Source: Chloroflexota bacterium
Lineage (GTDB): Bacteria; Chloroflexota; Anaerolineae; Caldilineales; Caldilineaceae
NCBI GenBank assembly: GCA_003577005.1
Contig: QEUW01000079.1
Location: 1 to 22,051, forward strand
Length of the DNA stretch: 22,051 nucleotides
Direction of reading: 5' to 3'
Shown: one piece after another, positions 1 through 7,726 of the stretch
Numbering within the stretch: the first letter of the stretch is position 1
Layout of the letters: each line of letters begins with the position of its first letter
Position numbers and translations under genes: made by a program
Notes under the pieces: generated by a model
Database searches by the model: none
Seen by the model: only the letters and a program-made list of their open reading frames with translations
What the model was told of the DNA's origin: nothing

Positions 1-524
1 GTGGGCCAGCGCACCTCATTGCGTGTGACAGTCGTGCCGCCTTTGGGGTCCGTGCGCAAGAAGGATTCGCCAGCCAGGGCGTTGAGCAGCGACGACTTTC
101 CGCTGGAAATTGTGCCGAACGCAACGATCTCCAGCGTCTGTTCTTCGATTTTGGTTTCGAGTTGTTGGGCCGACTGTACCAGCCCCGCCTTGATGGTATC
201 CGGGGCAGTGGCCGCAGTTGTCTTGGCATCCGCCACGGTGCGCTGGATCTGTTGCTGTTGTTCCGCCGGTGTGGGGCGTGCGGCGGGAACGGGGCGAGCA
301 TGAAGAGGTTGGCCACGCCGCCAGAACAGCCAGATCATCATGATCAACAACGCAGCTAACAGCACAACAACCAATGCCAGATAGAGGTATCCCAAAATCG
401 GGCTGCTATCGGCCATGGCGTGGTACTGTCTCACGAGCACAGGCGGCCCAAACAGGACAATCGCCCCCACCAGCACGGCCAGGCTGATGGTCAACACCCT
501 TCTTACGGTCTGCTGGATACTCAT
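1..524 (-). CDS. Membrane-anchored dynamin/Era-like GTPase, N-terminal part
   Basis: Translating the complement from the ATG at 524-522 gives an open frame of 174 codons that continues past the left edge, so the C-terminus is missing. A GGAG Shine-Dalgarno sequence lies about nine bases upstream of the ATG. Two hydrophobic helices are visible at about residues 11-31 and 44-68 and are followed by a basic stop-transfer sequence (WRRG). A Gln/Ala-rich linker (about 75-130) leads to a Walker A/G1 motif, GTISSGKSS, at residues 137-145. A downstream GGTT (162-165) could supply the G2 threonine. The order of two N-terminal membrane helices and then a GTPase resembles YcjF/DUF697-associated GTPases, which act at the inner membrane. 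The exact family and partner are not visible because the G3, G4 and C-terminal domains lie outside the window. Confidence 0.85.
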   Translation of the reverse strand, partial: MSIQQTVRRVLTISLAVLVGAIVLFGPPVLVRQYHAMADSSPILGYLYLALVVVLLAALLIMMIWLFWRRGQPLHARPVPAARPTPAEQQQQIQRTVADAKTTAATAPDTIKAGLVQSAQQLETKIEEQTLEIVAFGTISSGKSSLLNALAGESFLRTDPKGGTTVTRNEVRWP

Positions 525-898
525 AAGCTTTTTCTCCACACGCTCTTTGCGAGTTCTGCCGATCTGCACGGCTCCTCCGCAACTGCTCGAGCGAACCGCG
601 TCCGGCCCGGTGATCCTTGCCGTATCCTACGCGCCTCCTCCATGGGATGAGCCCTGTGTCAGACAGAGGTTGTAGCTGGATCAGGACAAGCGGGTCGCGA
701 TTTCTTGCACAAGAACAGTAAATCGATTAGAAAGTACGCAGTTGGATCTGCTATCCAGAGGTACGACGCACTTTGCATGTGCATGCTACCTGAGCGACTG
801 TGTACCTTCTATCAATAACGTGGGTTCGACGTAAGAAAGAGGAAGAGCAGTAGAAAAGAGAACCTAAATCGAGTAAGATAGAGGTGGACACAACCATC
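525..898. other. Intergenic stretch between GTPase gene and IS fragment
   Basis: About 370 bases without a credible gene. Open frames at 415-675 and 420-650 on the plus strand overlap the GTPase gene and have no recognisable protein character. The stretch should hold the promoter of the minus-strand GTPase gene, but I see no convincing -35/-10 pair. Its right part (about 840-898) borders the broken end of the transposase fragment and probably contains the truncation scar. Confidence 0.5.
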
Positions 899-1249
899 TC
901 AACTCGAAAGGGCGCCCGGAAACTCACTCAAGACGCTGAAATCAAAGCCTGGGTCAGTCAGCTCGAGGCCGAGCAAGTACTTCCAATCGATGCGGGCTCG
1001 CACTGCCTCTGCGGCCTGGCGATCCGGCAGATTCTCCCGAAATTGGAGCAGCGTCACCAGCGCCAGGCGCCAGGGCGGGAGCCCCGGTTGCCCATCCGCA
1101 GGATACAGATCGAGAAAGTCTTCATCGTGGAAAATCGTGCCCACCTGATCCCGCAGCGTCAGGTAGGCATTCCCCTTGGGAAAGGCAGCACGGGCCACAC
1201 GAGCAGTCCCCTCGGGAACCGGTTGCATTAGACTCGATTTGAGTGACAT
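899..1249 (-). pseudogene. Truncated IS1182-type transposase, N-terminal fragment
   Basis: This encodes 116 residues that closely resemble the conserved N-terminus of IS1182-family transposases, which carry a DUF772 domain. The hallmark segments are RVARAAFPKGNAYLTLRDQ, the LPPWRLALVTLLQF stretch, the DRQAAEAVRARIDWKYLLGL stretch and LTDPGFDFSVLSEF. A strong AGGAGG precedes the ATG by about six bases, so this is the original transposase start. Full-length relatives are roughly 450-500 residues, so three quarters are missing. After SVLSEF the expected continuation is RAR; it appears as RAP only in the next frame, which suggests one extra C followed by unrelated sequence. No catalytic DDE residues remain, so the fragment should be inactive. 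No intact terminal inverted repeats were identified. Confidence 0.85.
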
Positions 1250-1707
1250 GGCGACCTCCTGACCAGAATGAGCGTAGGCAAGAGGCGATGGTGCGACTTT
1301 AATCGTTCCTTGACCTGGCTATAAAACTTGATGGTCCGGTTCGCCAACAGTTCCCATGATCCGGCTGCTCACCACAAAGAGACGAAAATCGCCGATCTTC
1401 TAGGGAGTATCCGAAGGTTTTCGAGACATTTTCGTTTACTGAACGCAGAATTGGAACACCACCGGTGAGACACCCGAAGCAACTCAAGCCATTGCCGTCT
1501 GGCGCTTGCTCCTCCTACGACAAGAATGAGGTTTGGGTGGAATGGGAGCAGTTCTTTGGCCGACCGCTGGCGGCCATCCAAGCCCAGTGGCGTGCAGCAC
1601 ACCAGTTGGGCCTCGTCCTCGTCTCCTCGGCGAGAACCTTACGCAACCGAGTAACAGTCTAAGCCAAGTTATGGCACCTTGTTTATACACTCAACTTGAC
1701 AAACCCG
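1250..1707. other. Gene-poor stretch upstream of the sugar cluster
   Basis: No convincing gene. Short open frames on both strands (1369-1602 minus, 1465-1662 plus, 1484-1690 minus) have no recognisable domains or good ribosome sites. The first 80 or so bases carry the transposase leader and are probably IS-derived. The rest may be decayed DNA between the insertion and the promoter of the sugar transporter gene. Confidence 0.4.
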
Positions 1708-1739
1708 AAATATCTTGTTGGCAAAATATCTTGTTGACA
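1708..1739 (+). repeat. Tandem 16-bp direct repeat overlapping -35 box
   Basis: Two directly adjacent copies, 1708-1723 (aaatatcttgttggca) and 1724-1739 (aaatatcttgttgaca), differ at one base. The second copy ends in the TTGACA used as the -35 hexamer of the putative promoter. Two in-phase copies about 1.5 helical turns apart next to a promoter are a plausible binding site for a regulator, but none is encoded in the window. Confidence 0.75.
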
Positions 1740-1763
1740 AAAGTAGTCTATTGCAGTGATAAT
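1734..1763 (+). promoter_or_regulatory. Sigma70-like promoter for the sugar uptake cluster
   Basis: A perfect TTGACA (1734-1739) is followed after 17-18 bases by TGATAA/GATAAT (1757-1763). Transcription would start near 1770 and give a leader of about 95 bases before the solute-binding protein ATG at 1867. The -10 region lies in a perfect 10-bp palindrome, GATAATTATC (1758-1767), which could be part of an operator. Not tested experimentally. Confidence 0.65.
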
Positions 1764-1866
1764 TATCTTACAAACTCTTGCTCCCACTGTCTCATTCGAT
1801 ACCCTCGACATTTCCGTAGTGATCATTTGCTTCGTGATCGTATCGTTCATGACAGGAGATCCCATC

Positions 1867-3249
1867 ATGCAAAGGAATGGCAACCAACAGAGCATGTCGC
1901 GGCGAGGCTTTCTCCGTCTCTCCGCAGTGACGAGTGGGCTGATGCTGACCGCTTGTGCTGCGCCGGTTGGACAACCCGGCGCACAACAGACGGGGGCCGA
2001 AAGCAGCGCGATGCAAGAGCCAGTCACACTTCGTCTGGCCTACTGGGGTTTCGAGATTGAAAAGCAGGGGCAGATGCAAGCGTTTTTTATGGAAGCCCAT
2101 CCAGACATCAAACTCCAAGAGGAAGTTACCGCCTGGGGTACCTATTGGCAAAAGATGCTGACCTCGACAGCCGCGGGGGAATCCCCAGATGTGATGGCGC
2201 ACTCCCCGTACTATCACGTTCAATTTGCTGCCAACGGGGTAACGATTCCGCTCGATCCCTTCATCGAGCGCGACAGCATCCCCCTGGAAGAATACTATGA
2301 AGGGGCGATTTCCATGGGGCGGTGGCAGCCCGGTCAAATTCACACAGGTTCAGGCGATCTGCACGCATTCCCCACGGCGTGGCATAGTGGCACGATGTGG
2401 TTCTATAACAAGACTATCTTTGAGAATGAAGGGGTCCCGCTGCCGGATGATACGTGGACCTGGGATACGTTGCTGGAAACCTGCCGGCAACTCACCAAGA
2501 TCAATGACGATGGCACAGCTGAACTTGTCGGCATGAGTACACCTGTTGATGGCAATGGCCGCATCAACTCCTGGATCTTCCAAGCTGGCGGTGAATTCTA
2601 TGATACCGACTATCGCACGTGCCTGATCAAAAGCCCAGAGGCCATGGAGGCGTTCCAGTGGATGACTGACCTGGTGGTGAAAGAGAAAGTCGCCCTGCCG
2701 CCAGAACCTGGCCAGCAGTTTAATCCGTTTCAAACAGGCCGTGTAGCCATCGGTTTGCAGGGCGATTGGCAGATCACACCCTTTGAGGCGATCGAAGATT
2801 TCGAATGGAACATTTTCTGGCCACCCACCCACCCCAGAACCGGTTCGCGCACCATCGACGCCTACCAGAATGGCCTGGCTATCACCAGTTCAGCACAACA
2901 TCAGGATGCAGCCTGGGAATACTTGAAGTGGGCAGCCTATGGGGATGGGCTGCAAAAATCGGTTGAGGTCTTTGCCGGCTCTTTCCCAGCCCATATCAAT
3001 ACCGCAGAAAGCGTTGTCTACGTCAGAGACCGCACACGCCCCCCCACCGATCTCTGGATCCTCGGCGAGTTGCTAAAAGAGGCTCACCCCGTTTTCGACG
3101 GCCCCTCCGAAGGCGAGGTGGCCAATATCATGGTGGAAGAGCAACAGGCCGCCATGTTAGAGGTGAAGACAGTCGAACAGGCGACGGACGATATTGAAAC
3201 ACGCGTCAACCAAGTGCTGGAAAAAGCCTGGAACGACTTGGTAGGCTAG
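1867..3249 (+). CDS. ABC sugar transporter solute-binding lipoprotein (CUT1)
   Basis: A 460-residue extracytoplasmic sugar-binding protein of the family 1 type, which captures a carbohydrate outside the membrane and delivers it to the permeases encoded downstream. The N-terminus has a twin-arginine-like SRRGFLRL (residues 11-18), a hydrophobic stretch and a lipobox LTAC with the lipidated Cys at about residue 30, so export by Tat and lipid anchoring are likely. An AGGAGAT sits six bases before the ATG at 1867. The frame is open back to a GTG at 1756, but that start lies in the -10 region and would bury the signal peptide. An internal ATG at 1894 (before SRRGF) is a less likely alternative. 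The mature part has the composition of family 1 binding proteins, including repeated Trp/Tyr residues and a QTGRVAIGLQGDW-like segment. The ligand is unknown. Confidence 0.92.
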   Translation: MQRNGNQQSMSRRGFLRLSAVTSGLMLTACAAPVGQPGAQQTGAESSAMQEPVTLRLAYWGFEIEKQGQMQAFFMEAHPDIKLQEEVTAWGTYWQKMLTSTAAGESPDVMAHSPYYHVQFAANGVTIPLDPFIERDSIPLEEYYEGAISMGRWQPGQIHTGSGDLHAFPTAWHSGTMWFYNKTIFENEGVPLPDDTWTWDTLLETCRQLTKINDDGTAELVGMSTPVDGNGRINSWIFQAGGEFYDTDYRTCLIKSPEAMEAFQWMTDLVVKEKVALPPEPGQQFNPFQTGRVAIGLQGDWQITPFEAIEDFEWNIFWPPTHPRTGSRTIDAYQNGLAITSSAQHQDAAWEYLKWAAYGDGLQKSVEVFAGSFPAHINTAESVVYVRDRTRPPTDLWILGELLKEAHPVFDGPSEGEVANIMVEEQQAAMLEVKTVEQATDDIETRVNQVLEKAWNDLVG

Positions 3250-3262
3250 CTCTCTGAAACAT

Positions 3263-3305
3263 CAGGGTTCCATGAAAAGGGTCAAGCCCTTTTCATGGAA
3301 CCCTG
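3263..3305 (+). terminator. Perfect 19-bp hairpin between binding protein and permease
   Basis: The arms cagggttccatgaaaaggg (3263-3281) and cccttttcatggaaccctg (3287-3305) are perfectly complementary around a 5-base loop. No U-run follows, so it is more likely a partial terminator or 3'-end stabiliser that makes binding-protein mRNA more abundant than permease mRNA, as seen after malE-like genes in other bacteria. This role is inferred. Confidence 0.8.
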
Positions 3306-3387
3306 GCCGCTAAGCTCTCCCTGGCGCGCTTCACCGTATAGCTTCCCCGTGTTTGCTGATCTTTGCAATTGGAAAGGCGGCATCCCT

Positions 3388-4317
3388 ATGAGCACCCGTG
3401 CAATGACCAGATTAGATGGATGGCGTGAGTTTCTGCACAAAAACCGCGTGCGCGAGGCGCTGGAAGCATATGTCCTGATCCTCCCCACGTTGCTCGGTCT
3501 GGTTATTTTCACGGCTGGCCCCATTCTGGCGGCGCTCTATTTTAGTTTTACCAACTGGAATTTGCTGAGCACTCCCAAATGGCTGGGTCTTGCCAATTAT
3601 ATTAACCTGTTTACCAACGACCCTTTGTTTTGGACTACGCTAAAAAACACAGCCTACTATGTGATAGGCACCGTGCCTGTAGGCACTTGTCTGGCGCTCT
3701 TGTTGGCGCTAGCATTGAACCAAAAGATCTACGGCCTAGCGATTTTTCGCACCGTTTATTTTCTGCCGGTCGTTTCCTCTGTGGTGGCTATCTCGGTGCT
3801 TTGGGTCTGGCTGTACCAGGCGGATTTTGGCCTGATCAACCAGTTTCTACGCCTCTTTGGGATTACGGGCATCCGCTGGTTGAGCAGCCCGACCTGGGCC
3901 ATGCCGGCTATCATCATCATGAGCATCTGGCACGGATTAGGTTATAGCATCGTGATCTTTATCGCCGGGTTACAGAGCATCCCCCACGACTACTACGAGG
4001 CGGCGCGCATAGACGGGGCCAATTCATGGCAGCAATTCCGGTATATCACCATTCCGCTGATTTCGCCGGTGACCTTCTTCGTGATCATCCTGTCGCTGAT
4101 AAGCTCGTTTCAAGTCTTTGAACAGGCGTATGTGATGACCCAGGGTGGCCCCGTGAACGCCACTAAGACCATTGTCTACTATCTCTATCAGAATGGGTTT
4201 ATGTATTTTCACATGGGGTACGCCTCGGCGCTCGCCTACATTTTGTTTGTCATCATTGTTGTTATTACGTTACTCCAGTTTTCCCTGCAAAAACATTGGG
4301 TGCACTATGAACTGTAG
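3388..4317 (+). CDS. ABC sugar transporter permease, MalF/UgpA type
   Basis: A 309-residue inner-membrane permease of the CUT1 class. It has about six hydrophobic helices beginning with YVLILPTLLGLVIFTAGPI (about residues 28-46). The cytoplasmic EAA loop, EAARIDGANSWQQFRYITIP (204-223), docks the transporter ATPase. The ATG at 3388 is chosen because GGAAAGG lies about 11 bases upstream and the protein then begins with a normal short cytoplasmic tail. The frame extends upstream to an ATG at 3295, but that one is inside the 3263-3305 hairpin and has no ribosome site. It would pair with the permease encoded 26 bases downstream and with a binding protein such as the one encoded upstream. Confidence 0.93.
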   Translation: MSTRAMTRLDGWREFLHKNRVREALEAYVLILPTLLGLVIFTAGPILAALYFSFTNWNLLSTPKWLGLANYINLFTNDPLFWTTLKNTAYYVIGTVPVGTCLALLLALALNQKIYGLAIFRTVYFLPVVSSVVAISVLWVWLYQADFGLINQFLRLFGITGIRWLSSPTWAMPAIIIMSIWHGLGYSIVIFIAGLQSIPHDYYEAARIDGANSWQQFRYITIPLISPVTFFVIILSLISSFQVFEQAYVMTQGGPVNATKTIVYYLYQNGFMYFHMGYASALAYILFVIIVVITLLQFSLQKHWVHYEL

Positions 4318-4343
4318 CGTAATTTATACAAAGGGGAGCGATC

Positions 4344-5261
4344 GTGAGTACGGGAAACGTCAAGCGTATCAGTGATGGTAATGTACTGCCCAAACCTGAG
4401 GCCAGTGTCCATGTACGCCGCGAGGGGTTGCGCATCTTTAGCCGGATCCTCTTACGCGCCCTCCTCTATCTGGTACTAATCAGTGTTGGCTTCACCATGA
4501 TTTTGCCCCTGCTGTGGATGCTATCCACCTCGTTGAAGGAGCCGGGTGTCATCTTTATTCTCCCACCGCAATGGATCCCAAATCCGCCCCAGTGGGACAA
4601 TTATGTGAAATTGTTCCAGGTGTTGCCCTTTGGCCGTTTTCTGTTCAACAGCATCAAGATTGCCAGTATCGCTACCTTTGGGGCGCTCCTTACCTCCTCC
4701 ATGGCGGCGTTTGCTTTTGCCCGTATGCGCTTTCCGGGTCGCAATATCATCTTTGCCATCGTGTTGGCTACCCTGATGATCCCGTTTCATGTCACGCTGA
4801 TCCCCTTGTTTGCTCTCTATAGATGGATGGGCTGGTTAGGTACCCATCTACCTTTGACTGTGCCCTATTTCTTCAGCACTGCCTTTGGCATCTTTCTGAT
4901 CCGGCAATTCTACCTTACTATTCCACAGGAATTGGTGGATGCCGCCCGCATCGACGGCTGCAGCTTTATCGAGATCTACTACAAAATCTTTCTCCCCCTC
5001 TCCAAACCAGCGTTGGCGACCCTGGGCATCTTTACCTTCCTCGGCTCTTGGAACAACTTGATCGGCCCGTTGGTCTATCTGAACGAGGTGTCAACGATGA
5101 CCGTGACGCTCGGGTTGACCCTGTTGACCACGCAAGCGGGTGGACGTTGGGAACTGATCCAGGCCGGTGCAGTTATCAGTGTTTTGCCCATCATTGCGAT
5201 CTTCTTAATCGGCCAGGAACACTTCATCCAAGGCATCGCCCGCACCGGCCTGAAGGGTTAA
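4344..5261 (+). CDS. ABC sugar transporter permease, MalG/UgpE type
   Basis: A 305-residue second permease of the CUT1 transporter. It starts at a GTG (4344) with AAGGGGAG six to eight bases upstream. Hydrophobic helices begin at about residue 38, and a typical MalG-type periplasmic segment, TSLKEPGVIFILPPQWIPN (62-80), follows the first helix. The EAA loop reads VDAARIDGCSFIEIYYKIFL (198-217), and the C-terminus ends in QGIARTGLKG, a common end for MalG homologues. It forms the translocation channel with the preceding permease. No nucleotide-binding subunit is encoded near it, so a shared MsmK/MalK-like ATPase elsewhere in the genome is presumed. Confidence 0.93.
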   Translation: MSTGNVKRISDGNVLPKPEASVHVRREGLRIFSRILLRALLYLVLISVGFTMILPLLWMLSTSLKEPGVIFILPPQWIPNPPQWDNYVKLFQVLPFGRFLFNSIKIASIATFGALLTSSMAAFAFARMRFPGRNIIFAIVLATLMIPFHVTLIPLFALYRWMGWLGTHLPLTVPYFFSTAFGIFLIRQFYLTIPQELVDAARIDGCSFIEIYYKIFLPLSKPALATLGIFTFLGSWNNLIGPLVYLNEVSTMTVTLGLTLLTTQAGGRWELIQAGAVISVLPIIAIFLIGQEHFIQGIARTGLKG

Positions 5262-5324
5262 AGGGGATGGCCACCTCTCGTGTGCTGAATTCTATCCATT
5301 GCGAGCAACTTGAAGGAGTCTGGT

Positions 5325-6401
5325 ATGGCAGCCAAAACTTACCGCTTTGCCGTCATTGGGTTCGGCGGGCGCGGGCGTTATCATGCCAAAAATCTCGAAG
5401 GGGTTGCAGGGGTTCCAGCCCACTGCGTCGCCGTCGCCGATCCACGAGGCCCAACGCCGGAAGAAGAAACGCGCTTTGGCCCAGCCTTTTATCGAGATTA
5501 CCGCTCTTTGCTTGCGTCTGAAACAGATCTGGACTTTGTCGTTGTCGCCAGCCCGGACAGCGAGCATGTAGAGCACGCACAGGCTGCGCTCGAACAGAAC
5601 CTGCCGGTTTTCCTGGAGAAAGCGGTTGCCACCAATTGGGAGGACGCAGTCAAGCTCTACCGCACCGTTGTACGGCACAGGTATCCCTTGTTTGTTGGGT
5701 ACAACTTGCGTCGTTTTCCTGCGTCTCTAGCCATGAAGGCGATCTTGGATGAAGGAAGGCTTGGCCGGGTGCAGAGCGTACTGGGCCACGTGAACACCGG
5801 CAACCGCTGGTCGCGCTCGGTCTATGAGCACTACACGGCACCACCCTTCTTGGGGCTGGTCATCGGCAAGCTGACACACGATACCGACACCATTCAGCAC
5901 GCTCTGGGTGCCGAAGCCGCCACCTGCACTGCCGTCATGACCCGCAACATCTGGCCGGAGCGCCCGCATGGCGTCTTAAACGAGTGCGACACCTGTTGCT
6001 TGACTGGCTTGCTGACTAATGGCGTCCTTTATACGTTCCATTTAACCACCTCAGGCCCGGACTACGAGCGGCGTTATACGTTCAACGGCACAGAGGGCCA
6101 GATGGACGTGATTATGCACACCAACCGGCCCGGGTCGCCGCCAGCATCGGTGACCCTATGGCTTGATGGCGAGACGCCACAAACGGTTGATTTACCCCTC
6201 CCACAGGGCAGTCACGGCGGCGCCGATGTGCGCATCCATCGTGACTTTTTTGACTGGCTGCGAACCAACCCTGCTGGACCTTATGAGCCGCGTTCCATTC
6301 TTACCGGCATGGTCATCCCCATTGCTGCGTTGAAATCTTTTCAGACCAACAAGACCATAGACTGTCGCGAACTGCTCGAGCAAGCAACCGGACAGCAGTA
6401 G
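5325..6401 (+). CDS. Gfo/Idh/MocA-family oxidoreductase with EK(A) motif
   Basis: A 358-residue NAD(P)-dependent dehydrogenase-like protein of the glucose-fructose oxidoreductase family. The Rossmann fold opens with AVIGFGGRGRYH (glycine motif at residues 12-17). The EKP-like catalytic motif is EKA (98-100) and keeps the lysine. Further on, HDTD (185-188) matches the family's active-site His/Asp element. An AAGGAGT lies just upstream of the ATG at 5325; a TTG in frame at 5310 is less likely. It follows the permease gene by 63 bases and probably acts on a sugar imported by that transporter, oxidising or reducing a hydroxyl or keto group. The substrate cannot be named from sequence. Confidence 0.9.
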   Translation: MAAKTYRFAVIGFGGRGRYHAKNLEGVAGVPAHCVAVADPRGPTPEEETRFGPAFYRDYRSLLASETDLDFVVVASPDSEHVEHAQAALEQNLPVFLEKAVATNWEDAVKLYRTVVRHRYPLFVGYNLRRFPASLAMKAILDEGRLGRVQSVLGHVNTGNRWSRSVYEHYTAPPFLGLVIGKLTHDTDTIQHALGAEAATCTAVMTRNIWPERPHGVLNECDTCCLTGLLTNGVLYTFHLTTSGPDYERRYTFNGTEGQMDVIMHTNRPGSPPASVTLWLDGETPQTVDLPLPQGSHGGADVRIHRDFFDWLRTNPAGPYEPRSILTGMVIPIAALKSFQTNKTIDCRELLEQATGQQ

Positions 6402-6512
6402 AACCCGATTTGCATCAAGCCACGACTATCACCTATCAGAAGCGGTTGCGCAATGTGAGGTAGATCGAAACCAGCAGGATCCGTACACTTACAAACGAAA
6501 AGAGGGGACGCT

Positions 6513-7700
6513 ATGCGCAAATTAGGTGTCGCCATCGTCGGCATGGGTAATCGCTCCAAAGCCCACGCCCCGTTGCTGAAGATCATGCAAGATAAGTTCG
6601 AGTTGGTGGCCATTTGTGATGGCATCACCGAGCGGGCCAAGGCGGCCGGTGCGACATACAATGTCCCCTGGTATGACAATGTCCAGCAATTGTTGGTCAA
6701 GGAAAGACCTGATATCGTGGATATTGTCTTACCGCCCGACGCACATCATGTAGTCGGTGTGCTGGCAGCCGAACACAAAGTGCATCTCATGTGTGAGACA
6801 CCGATCTCGATTACACTACCTCTGGCCGACGCCATGATCAACGCCGCCCAGCGCAACGGCGTCAAGTTCGAGGTGGCCGAGCAGGTCTACCGATGGCCGG
6901 AAGAGCGCCTGAAACGCCAGATCATTGAAGCGGGTGTGATCGGTGAACCACTGCGCGTCTACTGTCGCTTTCGCACGGGCGCTTATCATGCCATGAATGC
7001 CTTGCGCGCCTACACCGGCTGGGCGACACCCCGCCGTGTCTGGGGCGCCACCAGGTCCTTTGCTGTGACCCCCTTTCTCAACTTTGGCAATCCTACGCAA
7101 GAGGAGAACTGGGAACATGCGCTGGTTGAATTTGAAAACGGTGTCATCGGCATTCATGAGCAGGTCAGCAACTGGCTCAGCCCTTTTCGCCGCGACCTGC
7201 CCCGCAATCTGGGCGTCGACGCCAGCAAGGGGTTCATTTACGAAAACGATGTCTATGTCTTCGCCAACGATGGCAATCAACGCCACACCATGCAAATCGA
7301 AACCATCGATGTCGAAGGGATGGCCGTCCCAGCCCGCTACAAGGTAGACACCGATCCCCCGGTGGTCTGGGAGAACCCTTACACCGCCTACCCGGTCGGC
7401 GATATGGATGGCATCGCCCGCATCGATTACTGGCACAGCCTCTACGATGCCATTGTCCACAATCGTGAACTCAATTACGGCGCTTTGGAAGCACGTAAAG
7501 ATCAAGAGCTGCCCATCGCGTACCGCGAATCGGCCCGTCAAGGTGGTCTGCCAGTGGAACTGCCGCTCAAAGCCGTGACAGCCTACGAAGAGCGCATGCA
7601 TCAGGAATATCGCCAGAAATACGGCAGTGACCCCTTGCAGGACCTGGAGAAGTTAGCAAACAACGTCTTTCCACAAATGGGTATCCGGTGGGCTGCTTAA
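6513..7700 (+). CDS. Gfo/Idh/MocA-family oxidoreductase, ETP variant
   Basis: A 395-residue Gfo/Idh/MocA-type protein. The start ATG is preceded by AGAGGGGA. The nucleotide motif is VGMGNRS (residues 9-15), with Ser where the third glycine usually is. The usual EKP motif reads CETP (94-97), so the lysine that normally assists catalysis is replaced by threonine. I do not see the HxxD element in its usual place after the ETP; the region instead has ENWEHALVEFENGVIG. The family assignment rests on the N-terminal Rossmann pattern and the neighbours. It may have altered chemistry (hydrolase or lyase-like or regulatory), but a dehydrogenase remains possible. It follows the first oxidoreductase by 111 bases without a visible terminator. 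Confidence 0.85.
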   Translation: MRKLGVAIVGMGNRSKAHAPLLKIMQDKFELVAICDGITERAKAAGATYNVPWYDNVQQLLVKERPDIVDIVLPPDAHHVVGVLAAEHKVHLMCETPISITLPLADAMINAAQRNGVKFEVAEQVYRWPEERLKRQIIEAGVIGEPLRVYCRFRTGAYHAMNALRAYTGWATPRRVWGATRSFAVTPFLNFGNPTQEENWEHALVEFENGVIGIHEQVSNWLSPFRRDLPRNLGVDASKGFIYENDVYVFANDGNQRHTMQIETIDVEGMAVPARYKVDTDPPVVWENPYTAYPVGDMDGIARIDYWHSLYDAIVHNRELNYGALEARKDQELPIAYRESARQGGLPVELPLKAVTAYEERMHQEYRQKYGSDPLQDLEKLANNVFPQMGIRWAA

Positions 7701-7726
7701 TGCAGGGGCGCAGGTGGAGGTGAGAG

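Noticed and set aside
1..359. Plus-strand frames at 1-303 and 162-359
   Set aside because: They lie antisense to the GTPase gene, have no ribosome site and are Cys/Ser-rich as expected for shadow frames.
1756..1866. Longer start for the solute-binding protein (GTG at 1756)
   Set aside because: It overlaps the -10 region and palindrome, has no ribosome site, and would place 37 extra residues before a good Tat/lipoprotein signal. The ATG at 1867 has AGGAGAT at the right distance.
3295..3387. Longer start for the first permease (ATG at 3295)
   Set aside because: The ATG lies in the right arm of the 19-bp hairpin with no ribosome site, and adds a tail not expected in MalF-type permeases.
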